This document shows positions 1 through 8,660 of a stretch of 64,000 nucleotides of DNA, in pieces (position 1 is the first letter of the stretch; every line of letters begins with the position of its first letter). The notes under the pieces were generated by a model that saw only the letters and a program-made list of their open reading frames with translations, was not told the DNA's origin and made no database searches. Origin of the DNA: Chitinimonas sp. BJYL2. Its GTDB lineage: Bacteria; Pseudomonadota; Gammaproteobacteria; Burkholderiales; Chitinimonadaceae. The stretch lies in contig NZ_JANZKW010000006.1 of NCBI RefSeq assembly GCF_027257935.1, positions 119,175-183,174 on the forward strand. Reading direction: 5' to 3'. Position numbers and translations under genes: made by a program.

Positions 1-112
1 CCTCTCCGGCTCGAAGGCGCGCATTGTGGCTAGGCTTGCCCACCTTGTCAACCGTGTCGGCGCAATGATGTGCGTGGCACAATCGCGCCAACCGATTTTC
101 CGGGGGTACCGC

Positions 113-1549
113 ATGTGGCGCCTACTCTGTCTGGCCTTGCCGGGGCTGTTGTTGACTGCCTGTGATCGCCTGCCGGCTGCCGATACCGCACGACAGGTTG
201 CACCGTTCAGCGAGTCGGGCGAACTGGTCGTACTGATCCGCAACGGCGCCACCAGCTTCCATGTCGATGCCGAGGGCAAGTACGCGGGCCTGGAATACGA
301 CCTGGTCACCCGCTTCAGCCAGCAACTCGGCGTCAAGGTACGCTTCGTGGTGGTGCCCCGTGTATCCGAAATGCCTGACCGGCTAGCGCGCGGAGAAGCC
401 CACCTCGCCGTTGGCATCAGCGCCCCGCCGGCATCCCTGAAACAGGGGCCCCGCTATCTGGACCTGCAAGCCACACTTGTATGCCGCAGCAAAGACCGCC
501 AGCCCCGCAAGCTGGATGAGCTGGGAGGAGGCATCCTCATGGTGGCCAGCGCCTTCACGCACCATCTGGCAGCCACGCTCAAGCAGCACCCGGAACTCAG
601 CTGGCATGAGGCGCAGTATCAGGACACGGAAGAACTCATCGACAAGGTCGAGAGCGGGCTGATCGACTATGCGCTGGTAGATGCCCGCGATGCGGATGTC
701 GCCCGCAATATCCACCCCGGTGTCACCCCCGCCTTTGCAGTAGGGCCACCCCTACCGGTGACCTGGGCCTGGTCCGAAGAGCAGGACGAAGCGCTGGGCG
801 CACCCGTCAAAGCCTTTTTTGACCAGATACGCAAAGATGGCGCATTGGCCCGCCTCACCGACCGCTATTTTGGTCACGCCAACCGGCTGCAGCCGATTGA
901 TGCCACCACCTTTCTGAGCCGGCGCATCTCCATCCTCCCCAAGTACCGCCGCCTGTTCATCCAGGCTGAGGCCAGCTACGGCATCGACTGGCGCCTGCTG
1001 GCCGCGCTGAGCTATCAGGAGTCCCACTGGGATGCCTTTGCGACCAGTGCTTACGGTGTGCGCGGCATGATGATGCTCACGAACGATACGGCCGACCGGC
1101 TGGGCGTCACCAACCGGCTCGATCCGGAGCAAAGCATCATGGGTGGTGCCAAATATGTCGGCATGCTGCGCGATATGCTGCCCTCACGCATACCCGAACC
1201 CGATCGCACCTGGCTGGCGCTGGCTTCCTACAATATCGGGACTGCCCACCTGGAAGACGCGCGCATCCTCGCACAGCGCCTCGGCAAAAGCCCGGATGCC
1301 TGGAGCGACATGAAAACCGTGATCCCGCTGCTGCGTAACTACGAGTACTTCAGCACGCTCAAGTACGGCTATGCGCGCGGAGGGGAAACCGTGGTGTTCG
1401 TGGAGAACGTGCGCAGCTACTACAACATCCTGGTGCGCTTCGAGCAGCCATCCCGACCCATGTTCCCGCCATTCGACGAACAGGTCTCGGTAGAGAATCC
1501 AGAGGGTGTGCGCTTGCGTATTGATGCCGAGGAAAAGCAGGGCAGCTAA
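113..1549 (+). CDS. mltF: Membrane-bound lytic murein transglycosylase F (MltF)
   Basis: Outer-membrane lipoprotein of 478 aa that cleaves peptidoglycan glycan strands to 1,6-anhydromuropeptides. The ATG at 113 is preferred over an in-frame ATG at 26 because it begins a clean lipoprotein signal, MWRLLCLALPGLLLTAC, with the lipid-bearing Cys at residue 17, and GGGGG lies just upstream. Residues of about 35-265 form a periplasmic solute-binding (SBP_bac_3) domain. An SLT goose-lysozyme-like domain follows, with the catalytic Glu303 in SYQESHWD, then GVRGMMMLT and ALASYNIG. The domain order and both SLT motifs match the MltF family of Proteobacteria. Confidence 0.95.
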   Translation: MWRLLCLALPGLLLTACDRLPAADTARQVAPFSESGELVVLIRNGATSFHVDAEGKYAGLEYDLVTRFSQQLGVKVRFVVVPRVSEMPDRLARGEAHLAVGISAPPASLKQGPRYLDLQATLVCRSKDRQPRKLDELGGGILMVASAFTHHLAATLKQHPELSWHEAQYQDTEELIDKVESGLIDYALVDARDADVARNIHPGVTPAFAVGPPLPVTWAWSEEQDEALGAPVKAFFDQIRKDGALARLTDRYFGHANRLQPIDATTFLSRRISILPKYRRLFIQAEASYGIDWRLLAALSYQESHWDAFATSAYGVRGMMMLTNDTADRLGVTNRLDPEQSIMGGAKYVGMLRDMLPSRIPEPDRTWLALASYNIGTAHLEDARILAQRLGKSPDAWSDMKTVIPLLRNYEYFSTLKYGYARGGETVVFVENVRSYYNILVRFEQPSRPMFPPFDEQVSVENPEGVRLRIDAEEKQGS

Positions 1550-1682
1550 GCGCAGTGGTGTCCCGGCAGACGGGGGGATCCACTTACCGTCTCGATCCAT
1601 CCTCCCCCAGGCATTCCCGCTGGCGACCACCACCGAGTCGCACCGGGGCACCGCCATGCTCGGCGGAACAGGCCGGCACGGC

Positions 1683-2093
1683 TCACGGTTCGGGCGTGCC
1701 GGTATCCACCGCACCCTGCCCCAGTTGCTCCCGGGCGGCAGCCGCCAGTATCTGGTACTTCTGGCGGAAGGCATCCAGCGCCTCTTCTTCCAGCATTTCC
1801 AGATCCAGCAATGCATTGTGCGCGCCCTGGGTGGCGCGGATCAGCTCGTCCAGCTTGATCTGGATCGCCTCGGTATCCCTGTTCTGCGTGTTCTGGATCA
1901 GGAACACCATCAGGAAGGTAATGATGGTGGTGCCGGTATTGATGACCAGTTGCCAGGTATCGCTGAATCCGAACAGGGGGCCGGTGATGATCCAGGTAGC
2001 GATCACCATTACCGCCAGAAAAAAGGTCCTGGGTCGGCCGGAAAAGCGTGCAATGGTCTTGGCAAACAGCGAATACCAGGTGGCAGTACGCAT
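1683..2093 (-). CDS. Low-affinity iron permease family membrane protein
   Basis: A 136-aa small membrane protein. Two hydrophobic segments (around FFLAVMVIATWIITGPLFGF and LVINTGTTIITFLMVFLIQ) are followed by the signature QNTQNRDTEAIQIKLDELI and an acidic helical tail. This matches the Fet4-like 'low affinity iron permease' family, which in bacteria is poorly characterised; iron transport is therefore family-based inference only. The start MRTATWY at 2093 is chosen over an in-frame codon at 2186 because it directly precedes the conserved region. It is divergent from the diguanylate cyclase, and the shared intergenic region contains a GTGCG/CGCAC palindrome. Confidence 0.75.
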   Translation of the reverse strand: MRTATWYSLFAKTIARFSGRPRTFFLAVMVIATWIITGPLFGFSDTWQLVINTGTTIITFLMVFLIQNTQNRDTEAIQIKLDELIRATQGAHNALLDLEMLEEEALDAFRQKYQILAAAAREQLGQGAVDTGTPEP

Positions 2094-2172
2094 GACAGGA
2101 ACCCTTTCCGAAGCTTGATGCGGCGTGAACCACATCGTCCATGGCGAGGCGGGAGAAACCGTGCGGATCAAT

Positions 2173-2214
2173 GTGCGCAAGCGCACGGTGTGAAATGGCG
2201 TCGCGGCTTATACC
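2173..2214 (+). promoter_or_regulatory. Stress-island palindrome with spaced -10, site 1
   Basis: The core GTGCGCAAGCGCAC lies at 2173-2186, followed after 22 nt by TATACC (2209-2214), a plausible -10. It lies between the iron-permease-family gene and the diguanylate cyclase, oriented toward the latter. It fits the consensus GTNCG-N4-CGNAC seen repeatedly to 18.5 kb. Binding by a Crp/Fnr protein is inference. Confidence 0.6.
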
Positions 2215-2264
2215 TTAGCCTACGCGCAGCCTGTGCCGGGCTCGCTGTTCTCTCGGAGAGGCCC

Positions 2265-2897
2265 ATGGCTACTGAAACACTGGAGCAAACCAACGCACGG
2301 CTACGCAAGCGCCTGATCCGCATGGCCAGCATGTTGCAGGCCGCACGTTATGGCGAACAGCACGATCCCCTGACCGGGCTCGCAAACCGTAGCCTGATGA
2401 TGGACCGGCTGCAGCAATCGCTCGCGCTCGCCAACCGGATGGCGCATCAGGTTGCGGTACTGATGATCGATCTCGATGGTTTCAAGATGGTCAACGACAA
2501 CTTTGGTCATCAGGCCGGCGATCAGCTCCTGCAGCAAGTTGCCGAACGCCTGGTCACCTGCATCCGCGATTGCGATACGGCCGCGCGCGTGGGCGGGGAT
2601 GAATTCGTCGTCTTGCTGCCGCAGATCGCCACCGCCACCGCCCTGCCCGTCGTGATGGACAAGCTGCGACGATCGCTCGGGGCGCCTTATGTGCTGGAGC
2701 ACGAGAGCCTGCACATAGGCGCCAGTATCGGGGTGGCCACCTGCAAGGGCATGCCGCTACTCGCCAAGGACCTGCTCGCGCTGGCCGACCGCGACATGTA
2801 TCTGATCAAGCAGACCAAGCACCCTCGTGTCGCCCCGCCGGAAACCGATCTTCCAAACGGTTCGCCAGCCCCCCAGAAACGCTCGCTCGCGCACTGA
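2265..2897 (+). CDS. Diguanylate cyclase (GGDEF domain)
   Basis: A 210-aa cytoplasmic protein predicted to make cyclic di-GMP from two GTP. Residues of about 30-190 form a GGDEF domain. DPLTGLANR (34-42) opens it, the catalytic GGDEF is intact at 110-114, and an RDCD motif at 101-104 sits at the position of the allosteric inhibitory I-site, so product inhibition is expected. There is no membrane segment and no recognisable sensor, only a short N-terminal helix, so regulation may be at transcription. The ATG at 2265 follows GGAGAG; the open frame extends much further upstream, but without start signals or family similarity. It ends with a short polar tail. Confidence 0.88.
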   Translation: MATETLEQTNARLRKRLIRMASMLQAARYGEQHDPLTGLANRSLMMDRLQQSLALANRMAHQVAVLMIDLDGFKMVNDNFGHQAGDQLLQQVAERLVTCIRDCDTAARVGGDEFVVLLPQIATATALPVVMDKLRRSLGAPYVLEHESLHIGASIGVATCKGMPLLAKDLLALADRDMYLIKQTKHPRVAPPETDLPNGSPAPQKRSLAH

Positions 2898-2930
2898 CCC
2901 TGCACCTGTCTCAAGGATGAAGGAGTGATG

Positions 2931-3521
2931 ATGAACAGCACCCATATCGACATGCATAACCGGCCCGCCGCCAGCGGATCAGGCATGCTCACCGCGACCC
3001 AGATGCCCTTTTCAGGCAGCCAACCGGCCCTGTCACGCTTCAGCCAGAGCGGTAAATTTGACCGGCTTCCTCTGGATACGGCGTTTGATCTGGTAATCCA
3101 CCACGTTGCGCTGACAGGCCAAGCCGGCTTGCCGGTGATGTCGCGACTGATGGGCGATGCCGCCGCGGTGGCCCGGTATCTCCACGACAGCCATGCCGGG
3201 ATGGCCTCGGATCTGCCGGACGCTACGGCCTGCCTGAATTACGACGTACTGAAAGCCAGCGCCGCCACGCTGGCCAATGCGCGCCATGCCATGAGCGGCT
3301 TTCACAAGCAGGCGGCCAGCCGCCATGAAAGTGCGGCACAGTCCCACCGCGAGGCAGCCGCCTTGTTCGATGCCGCCATGCCGACGCAGGCCGATGAAAT
3401 GGGCAGCCTCGCCTTCACCCGCAGTCAGCGGGCGCACAAATCCTCCATCACCGCCCACGCGGAACCTGTACCACCCAAGTCGGATGCCGGCATGAGCGGG
3501 ATCGGGGAGCCGGCACCATGA
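2931..3521 (+). CDS. Hypothetical protein, coupled to the next small gene
   Basis: A 196-aa protein with no recognised family. Start ATG 2931 follows AGGAG at 2921-2925 (GTG 2925 and ATG 2928 are in frame but overlap or abut that site). It is soluble-looking, rich in Ala, His and Met, with a helical middle (about 60-150) that has repeated Ala/His positions such as HKQAASRHESAAQSHREAAALFDAA. There is no signal peptide or membrane segment. It follows the diguanylate cyclase after 33 nt, so co-transcription is likely. Its stop overlaps the next start (ATGA), indicating translational coupling. Confidence 0.6.
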   Translation: MNSTHIDMHNRPAASGSGMLTATQMPFSGSQPALSRFSQSGKFDRLPLDTAFDLVIHHVALTGQAGLPVMSRLMGDAAAVARYLHDSHAGMASDLPDATACLNYDVLKASAATLANARHAMSGFHKQAASRHESAAQSHREAAALFDAAMPTQADEMGSLAFTRSQRAHKSSITAHAEPVPPKSDAGMSGIGEPAP

Positions 3522-3694
3522 ACAAGTATCCCGAATCGTCCGAGCTCAAGGATGCCGGCTGGCTCTCCGCCATCATGAACATGCCGGTGCTCAGGGCCGA
3601 GGAGTACCAGGAGATACGCGACAAGAAACGCGAAACCCGGCGTCAGCTGGAAGACCTGCACGACCAGTCGCAGCAAACCCGGGATCTCTGGTAA
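3518..3694 (+). CDS. Small hypothetical protein (58 aa)
   Basis: A short charged protein beginning MNKYPESSELKDAGW and ending QQTRDLW. Its ATG overlaps the stop of the upstream gene by four bases (ATGA), and GGGGAG lies 9 nt upstream; together these make it a credible gene despite its length. The C-terminal half is a likely amphipathic helix (REETYQEIRDKKRE-like charge pattern). No family is recognised. A strong terminator follows 25 nt after the stop, closing a likely diguanylate cyclase-hypothetical-hypothetical operon. Confidence 0.6.
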   Translation: MNKYPESSELKDAGWLSAIMNMPVLRAEEYQEIRDKKRETRRQLEDLHDQSQQTRDLW

Positions 3695-3719
3695 CGCGCC
3701 GGACCGCAGGGCAAAAGAA

Positions 3720-3748
3720 ACAGGCGGGTCTCCCCGCCTGTTTGGTTG
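3720..3748 (+). terminator. Rho-independent terminator after the diguanylate cyclase operon
   Basis: Stem ACAGGCGGG / CCCGCCTGT (3720-3728 / 3733-3741) with loop TCTC, followed by TTTGGTTGT. Confidence 0.8.
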
Positions 3749-3804
3749 TCTGTGGCATCCGGGCCGTCCTTGGCATGCACGCGCAACGGGCCGTGCCAGT
3801 GCAC

Positions 3805-4026
3805 TCAACGGCTCTTGCGTAAGCGTTTGCCCGGCAGGGCGCAGTAGGCGCCATCCCTCTGCTGCCTCATGCCCGCAGCCATATGCAGGGTAGAGCGAGG
3901 CGCTTTGACGGTGGACGGGGATGGCGGCAAGGCGTTGGAGGCGCGGGCGCCGTCGTCGGTCATCCGGGCATGGGCTTGCGCCAGCGTCTCGCTGGCCGGT
4001 TCGGTGATCATTTGCAGCGTTTGCAT
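3805..4026 (-). CDS. Small hypothetical protein (73 aa)
   Basis: Begins MQTLQMITEP; polar and basic at the C-terminus (GKRLRKSR). Start ATG 4026 has a clear AGGAGA ribosome site 5 nt upstream, chosen over an upstream in-frame codon at 4071 inside the preceding gene. No family, signal peptide or membrane segment is seen. It lies 25 nt downstream of the GlsB-type gene on the same strand, so the two are probably one transcript. Confidence 0.5.
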   Translation of the reverse strand: MQTLQMITEPASETLAQAHARMTDDGARASNALPPSPSTVKAPRSTLHMAAGMRQQRDGAYCALPGKRLRKSR

Positions 4027-4051
4027 GATGTCTCCTGTAGACCCACCGGTA

Positions 4052-4309
4052 TCAACCGTCGGGCATTTCATCGGTGAAGGTATGAAAGAGCAGCAGCAAT
4101 ACCGAGGCGCCGATAAAGGCGACCAGCAAGCTGTAGAAATTGAAACCGCTGATGCCTTCGTAACCCAGGGCTTCGGGTATCACGCCGCCAAGCAGACCGC
4201 CCATCATGCCGACCAACAGATCCAGCCAGCTTCCGCGGCCAGTCTGATTAACCAGCTTGCTGGCCACGGCGCCTGCGATCAGTCCGATCAGGATCCAGGT
4301 GATGAACAC
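4052..4309 (-). CDS. GlsB/YeaQ/YmgE-family stress membrane protein
   Basis: An 85-aa protein with three hydrophobic segments and the family motifs GAVASKLVNQTGRGSWLDLL, GGLLGG and GFNFYSLLVAFIGASVLL. This family ('transglycosylase-associated') is linked to general stress but its biochemical role is unknown. The GTG at 4309 is preferred as start because GGAGG lies 6 nt upstream; the ATG five codons earlier has no ribosome site. A second member of the family is at 17773-18027. Confidence 0.87.
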   Translation of the reverse strand: MFITWILIGLIAGAVASKLVNQTGRGSWLDLLVGMMGGLLGGVIPEALGYEGISGFNFYSLLVAFIGASVLLLLFHTFTDEMPDG

Positions 4310-4384
4310 GGTGTACCTCCACATCGGGATAAGCGGACCTTGGTACCGCCAGCCGGGTGGCTATCGGGCAAGCGCTCATGAACG

Positions 4385-4426
4385 ATACTAGCGCTCGCCA
4401 GGCAGGCGCTCTGTGCGCCAGTGAAC
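4385..4426 (-). promoter_or_regulatory. Stress-island palindrome with spaced -10, site 2 (imperfect core)
   Basis: The core GTGCGCCAGTGAAC (4413-4426) has one base off the GTNCG-N4-CGNAC consensus. On the minus strand TAGTAT (4390-4385) follows after exactly 22 nt. It points toward the GlsB-type gene at 4309. Confidence 0.5.
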
Positions 4427-4477
4427 ATTGTGCAGGCCATGCCGAAACTGCCGGATTGACGAGCAGGTATCACATCC

Positions 4478-5089
4478 TCACAGCCCATCGTGGACAGCCG
4501 GCAAGCGATCAGGCAGCGATGCCGGGCAGGGGGCGCTACGTAGTTGCAGAACGGTGCGGAAGACCTGATCCCAAAGCCGGTTGGTAACCCCGAAATTGCC
4601 GGTAACTAGACGTGACTGGTGGTGGCGGGCGTGGAAATCGCTTTCAACCCTTAGCCAGGGAACCGCCGCACCGGGTTGATGTAGCCAGTGATGTAACACC
4701 GAATACACCGTGTAGCCGGTCGCCATGCCAAACGTCAGCGCAACGGCCGAGGCCACGCTTTGCCACCAAAGCGCGGGCAGGAATACCAGACCAATGATCA
4801 GCGAGAGGCTAAGCAGTGTCGGTGCGCCCATCGCGACGCGGGGCTGACGATGATGCGCAGCATGCCAGGTACTGAATGGTGCCGGTCCATGCAGCACAAA
4901 CCGATGCAGGATGTATTCGAGAAAAGTCCACAGTAGCAGGCCGACGACGATCAGTAGCCATACGGTGCTGCTATTGCCTGCAGGACTGGCAAACATGAGG
5001 AATGCACCCAAGCTCGACAGCAGATACAGGTAAACCGCTGCATCCAGGCCACGGGTCAGGGGACTCTGTTCAAAGCTGTGCAGGCTCAT
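4478..5089 (-). CDS. Fatty acid hydroxylase / sterol desaturase superfamily membrane protein
   Basis: A 203-aa integral membrane protein with about four hydrophobic segments and the histidine clusters of the di-iron hydroxylase superfamily: HRFVLHG (about 62), HAAHH (about 76), HHWLH and HARHH near the C-terminus. Such enzymes hydroxylate or desaturate lipid chains using O2; the substrate cannot be assigned. The start ATG at 5089 is preceded by GGGG. It is divergent from fumC, with the island palindrome oriented toward this gene. Confidence 0.82.
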   Translation of the reverse strand: MSLHSFEQSPLTRGLDAAVYLYLLSSLGAFLMFASPAGNSSTVWLLIVVGLLLWTFLEYILHRFVLHGPAPFSTWHAAHHRQPRVAMGAPTLLSLSLIIGLVFLPALWWQSVASAVALTFGMATGYTVYSVLHHWLHQPGAAVPWLRVESDFHARHHQSRLVTGNFGVTNRLWDQVFRTVLQLRSAPCPASLPDRLPAVHDGL

Positions 5090-5133
5090 GGTGGGGACCC
5101 CGTGTCGGCTTGCCCCGGAATCGAGACGTTTTC

Positions 5134-5175
5134 AGGCTATTGCCTATCGCCACGAGCGTATGTACGCCATCGCAC
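5134..5175 (-). promoter_or_regulatory. Stress-island palindrome with spaced -10, site 3
   Basis: Core GTACGCCATCGCAC (5162-5175, flanked T and A). On the minus strand TAGCCT (5139-5134) follows after 22 nt. It points toward the fatty acid hydroxylase gene; it is also in the fumC upstream region. Confidence 0.6.
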
Positions 5176-5279
5176 AGTTGGCCCGCAACGCATCACTCGC
5201 TCTGTTGCACAACGCACAGAAGCGCGATGTACGGCAGCGCACGCTGGTGTCTTCTTTCTCACTGACAGGCGCTACCACC

Positions 5280-6674
5280 ATGTCCGATCCTGGCCGAATG
5301 GAAACCGACGCAATGGGCGATATTGCGGTGCCCGACCACGCGCTTTGGGGTGCACAGACGCAACGCGCCTTGGGTTATTTCCGTATTTCCAGCGAGACCA
5401 TGCCCTGGCCTTTGCTGCACGCACTGGCGCAGGTCAAGCAAGCCTGTGCCGGGGTCAACCAGACCTTGGGCCTGCTCGATGCCAAGCGCGCCAAAGCCAT
5501 CGGCTACGCCGCGGGCGAGGTGATGAACGGGGCTTACCTTGATGCCTTCCCGGTGTCGGTATGGCAATCCGGCTCGGGCACACAGACCAATATGAACATG
5601 AACGAGGTGCTGGCCAATCGCGCCTCGGCGTTGATGGGCGGCCCGTATGGCCGTGACCGTCTGGTTCACCCCAACGACCACGTGAACCTGGGCCAGTCGT
5701 CCAACGACATCATTCCCACGGCCATGCATCTGGCCATCCTGCAGGGTCTGCAGAACGCGCTGCTGCCGGCACTGGAGCGCCTGTGCAGCGATCTCGCCGA
5801 CAAGGGCCGCGATTACCACGATCTGGTCAAGATCGGCCGTACCCATCTGCAGGACGCCACCCCGCTGACCGTGGCGCAGGAGTGCTCGGGCTGGGAGGCC
5901 CAGCTGCGTTTTGCCGAGCAGCAGATCCAGCGGGTCCAGCAGGGCCTGTTTCCGCTGGCGATTGGCGGAACAGCCGTGGGCACCGGCCTCAATACCCATC
6001 CCGATTTCGGCAGGCTGGTGGCCAAGCGCTTGGCAGCCGATACCGGCCTGCCGCTCTGCCGTGCCGACAATCCCTTCGCCGCACTGGCGGCCCACGATGC
6101 GGTGCTGGCACTGCATGGCAGCCTAAAGACACTGGCGACAGCGCTGTTCAAGATCAGCAGCGATATCAAGCTGCTGGCATCGGGGCCACGCTGTGGTCTG
6201 GGTGAGTGGCATCTGCCGGAGAACGAGCCCGGTAGCTCGATCATGCCCGGCAAGGTCAACCCGAGTCAGTGCGAGGCACTGTGCATGGTGTGCTGCCAGG
6301 TCATCGGCAACGACGTCGCCATCGGCATGGCCGGGGCGACCGGCCAGCTCCAGCTCAATACCGGCAAACCACTGATTGCCCATCTGTGCCTGCAAAGCCT
6401 GCGCTTGCTGGCAGACAGCATGGCGAGCTTCGGACGTCACTGCGTGCGTGGCATGGCGCCCGATCGTGAGCGCATAGCCGGCAACCTGTCGCAGTCGCTG
6501 ATGCTGGTGACGGCGCTGGCGCCACACATTGGCTACGACCGCGCCGCCGCGATCGCGCTGCATGCGCACACCCAGGGGCTGAGCCTGCGTGCCGCGGCGC
6601 TGGAGTTGGGAACCGTATCGGCCGCGCAGTTCGATGCCTGGAGCGTGCCTGAAGACATGCTGGCCAGCCACTGA
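5280..6674 (+). CDS. fumC: Class II fumarate hydratase (FumC)
   Basis: A 464-aa cytoplasmic enzyme interconverting fumarate and L-malate in the TCA cycle; class II, iron-independent, homotetrameric. The superfamily signature [11 protein letters not shown] is present near residue 320, with [14 protein letters not shown] and [13 protein letters not shown] further upstream. Length is normal for the family. Start ATG 5280 ([15 protein letters not shown]) is chosen because homology begins a few residues later; the ribosome site is weak, and ATG 5298 is a possible alternative. It is oxidant-resistant, which suits its place in a stress-gene neighbourhood. Confidence 0.95.
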   Translation: MSDPGRMETDAMGDIAVPDHALWGAQTQRALGYFRISSETMPWPLLHALAQVKQACAGVNQTLGLLDAKRAKAIGYAAGEVMNGAYLDAFPVSVWQSGSGTQTNMNMNEVLANRASALMGGPYGRDRLVHPNDHVNLGQSSNDIIPTAMHLAILQGLQNALLPALERLCSDLADKGRDYHDLVKIGRTHLQDATPLTVAQECSGWEAQLRFAEQQIQRVQQGLFPLAIGGTAVGTGLNTHPDFGRLVAKRLAADTGLPLCRADNPFAALAAHDAVLALHGSLKTLATALFKISSDIKLLASGPRCGLGEWHLPENEPGSSIMPGKVNPSQCEALCMVCCQVIGNDVAIGMAGATGQLQLNTGKPLIAHLCLQSLRLLADSMASFGRHCVRGMAPDRERIAGNLSQSLMLVTALAPHIGYDRAAAIALHAHTQGLSLRAAALELGTVSAAQFDAWSVPEDMLASH

Positions 6675-6729
6675 CCGCGCTGCGTGCTGGATGGCCTAGC
6701 TGCCCACTTATCGGGACATGTGTCGCTAT

Positions 6730-6771
6730 GTTCGTCAGCGAACATAAGCATGGCGCGTTAAGCCCTAGACT
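6730..6771 (+). promoter_or_regulatory. Stress-island palindrome with spaced -10, site 4 (first Crp/Fnr gene)
   Basis: Core GTTCGTCAGCGAAC (6730-6743, flanked T and A, so a full TGTTCG/CGAACA palindrome) with TAGACT (6766-6771) after 22 nt. It lies 56 nt upstream of the start of the first Crp/Fnr gene, which suggests autoregulation. Confidence 0.65.
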
Positions 6772-6827
6772 GGGGACGGCAGGCAGTCCCTACGCTGGCT
6801 GCTGCCACCAACCCCAGGAGTGCCCCC

Positions 6828-7547
6828 ATGAGTCCCACCGATAGTCCGCGCGACAATCTGTTGCTTGCCGTATTGCCGGATGAGGACTGGCAGAGCTGGT
6901 GCTTGCAGCTGGAGGCCATTGCCCTGCCGCTGGGCCAAGTGCTCTATGAGTCAGGGGGCAAGATGCACTATGTGTACTTTCCGACCACCGCCATCGTGTC
7001 GCTGCTGTATGTGATGGAGAACGGCGCTTCGGCAGAAATCGCCGTGGTCGGTAACGAAGGCGTGGTCGGCATTGCGCTGTTCATGGGCGGAGAAAGCACC
7101 CCCAGCCGTGCGGTGGTACAAAGTGCCGGCATGGGTTACCGGCTCAGGGCACAGATCATTAAGAACGAGTTCAACCGCGCCGGCCCGGTCATGCATCTGC
7201 TGCTGCGATACACCCAGGCCCTGATTACCCAGATGGCGCAAACGGCGGTCTGCAACCGCCATCACTCGCTCGATCAGCAACTCTGCCGCTGGTTGTTGCT
7301 GAGCTTGGATCGCCTCCACGGCAGGGAGCTGATCATGACCCAGGAGTTGATCGCCAACATGCTCGGCGTACGCCGCGAAGGTGTGACCGAAGCCGCGCTC
7401 AAGCTCCAGCGGGCGGGCCTGATCAGCTATGCACGTGGCCATATCAGCGTGATCGACCGGCCGGGGCTGGAATCGCGCACTTGCGAGTGTTACGCCGTGG
7501 TCAAGAAGGAATACGACCGCCTGCTACCCAAACGCATTGCCACCTGA
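6828..7547 (+). CDS. Crp/Fnr-family transcriptional regulator (first copy)
   Basis: A 239-aa regulator. Residues of about 10-140 form a cyclic-nucleotide-binding-type beta barrel, with GNEGVVGIALFMGGESTPSRAVVQ in place of the usual cAMP pocket, so the ligand is unknown. Residues of about 150-220 form a Crp-type winged helix: MTQELIANMLGVRREGVTEAALKLQRAGLI contains the recognition helix. There are no FNR-type iron-sulfur cysteines at the N-terminus. The ATG at 6828 has AGGAG 7 nt upstream. Its promoter carries the island palindrome, and a paralogue follows, so a small regulatory cascade is plausible. Confidence 0.88.
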   Translation: MSPTDSPRDNLLLAVLPDEDWQSWCLQLEAIALPLGQVLYESGGKMHYVYFPTTAIVSLLYVMENGASAEIAVVGNEGVVGIALFMGGESTPSRAVVQSAGMGYRLRAQIIKNEFNRAGPVMHLLLRYTQALITQMAQTAVCNRHHSLDQQLCRWLLLSLDRLHGRELIMTQELIANMLGVRREGVTEAALKLQRAGLISYARGHISVIDRPGLESRTCECYAVVKKEYDRLLPKRIAT

Positions 7548-7586
7548 ACGATTCCGGCACGATGCCGTGCACGATTTCGCCACTGT

Positions 7587-7628
7587 GTGCGCTATGACAC
7601 GGTGGTGCGCCACCGTGACGCGCAGACT
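7587..7628 (+). promoter_or_regulatory. Stress-island palindrome with spaced -10, site 5 (imperfect core)
   Basis: GTGCGCTATGACAC (7587-7600) keeps the left arm but only part of the right arm. CAGACT (7623-7628) follows after 22 nt. It is upstream of the second Crp/Fnr gene. Confidence 0.35.
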
Positions 7629-7702
7629 GGCTTGCAGGCTTATCCCTCGCGTAATGCTCGCGCAGTGGGCGAGCCGTTTGCCACTCGTCAACGGAGGTTC
7701 CC

Positions 7703-8395
7703 GTGTCTGCTGTACAGAACCATCTGATTGCCCGGCTCCCGCGCATAGATCGCCAGCACCTGCTGGCCGTCTGCGAACCGGTGGAACTCTTGCTGGCCCA
7801 GTCGCTGTACACACCAAGCCAGCCGACCCGGCATGTGTACTTCCCGATCAACAGCTTCGTATCGCTGGTGGCCCTGGTCGACCAGCACCCCGGTCTCGAA
7901 GTCGGCATGGTCGGCTCGGAAGGCATGCTGGGTTCACAACTGGGGCTGGGTATCGGCGCTGCGCCACTGGCTGCGCTGGTACAGGGGGCCGGCAGCGCCT
8001 TGCGGGTGAAGGCCTCGGCATTCCGGCTTGAGCTGGCCCGCAGCACGGCCTTGCTCCGCTGCCTGCACCGCTATCTGTACGTGGTGATGTCACAGCAGGC
8101 CACTTCGGCAGCCTGCCTGCACTTTCACCTGATCGGCCCGCGCCTCGCGCGCTGGCTGCTGATGAGTCAGGACCGTGCCCACAGCGACCAGTTCGATATT
8201 ACCCAGGCGTTCTTGGGTTACATGCTGGGCGTGCGCCGGGTGACCATCACCATGGCCGCGGGCGAACTGCAGCGTAGCGGGTTGATTGCATACCGGCGCG
8301 GCAAGATCACGGTGCTGGATCGCGCGGGTCTCGAAGCCGTCGCCTGTAGTTGCTATGCGGCCGACAGGCGCCTTTATGCCCGTCTGATGCACTGA
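7703..8395 (+). CDS. Crp/Fnr-family transcriptional regulator (second copy)
   Basis: A 230-aa regulator paralogous to the one at 6828. The sensor barrel (about 5-130) has GSEGMLGSQLGLG at the pocket position; the winged helix has ITQAFLGYMLGVRRVTITMAAGELQRSGLIAYRRGKITVLD. The recognition helix differs from the first copy (RRVTIT instead of RREGVT), so it may read a different or overlapping site. The GTG start at 7703 is supported by GGAGG 6 nt upstream. Both copies share the C-terminal Cys-x-Cys-Tyr motif followed by a basic tail. Confidence 0.87.
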   Translation: MSAVQNHLIARLPRIDRQHLLAVCEPVELLLAQSLYTPSQPTRHVYFPINSFVSLVALVDQHPGLEVGMVGSEGMLGSQLGLGIGAAPLAALVQGAGSALRVKASAFRLELARSTALLRCLHRYLYVVMSQQATSAACLHFHLIGPRLARWLLMSQDRAHSDQFDITQAFLGYMLGVRRVTITMAAGELQRSGLIAYRRGKITVLDRAGLEAVACSCYAADRRLYARLMH

Positions 8396-8515
8396 CCCGC
8401 CATCACCCATCCGCCACGACCACCCTGCACCGCGCCGGGTGGTCTGGCCATGAGCCCGCTTTATGGCCGGGCGCAAGCCGCAAGATCCCGGCGCGTTCCG
8501 ATCCCTTGTCACTGT

Positions 8516-8529
8516 GTGCGATATCGTAC
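8516..8529 (+). promoter_or_regulatory. Stress-island palindrome, site 6 (no clear -10 at the usual distance)
   Basis: Core GTGCGATATCGTAC, flanked T and A. The hexamer 22 nt downstream (CGACCC) is not a convincing -10, so promoter function here is less certain. It is 131 nt upstream of the C-x10-C repeat protein gene. Confidence 0.45.
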
Positions 8530-8660
8530 AGACGTGTCATGGCGCTGTCCCCGACCCTGATGTCAGGCGTATCACCATGACCTTCGGCCTGTGACGATTC
8601 CGGTCTTCATGTTTGCGTATTGCCTCGCTCCCATCCATTGGCCCCAAGAGGAAAGCAGTC

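Noticed and set aside
1506..2264. Upstream extension of the diguanylate cyclase frame
   Set aside because: It lies over the opposite-strand iron-permease-family gene; the real start has its own ribosome site at 2265.
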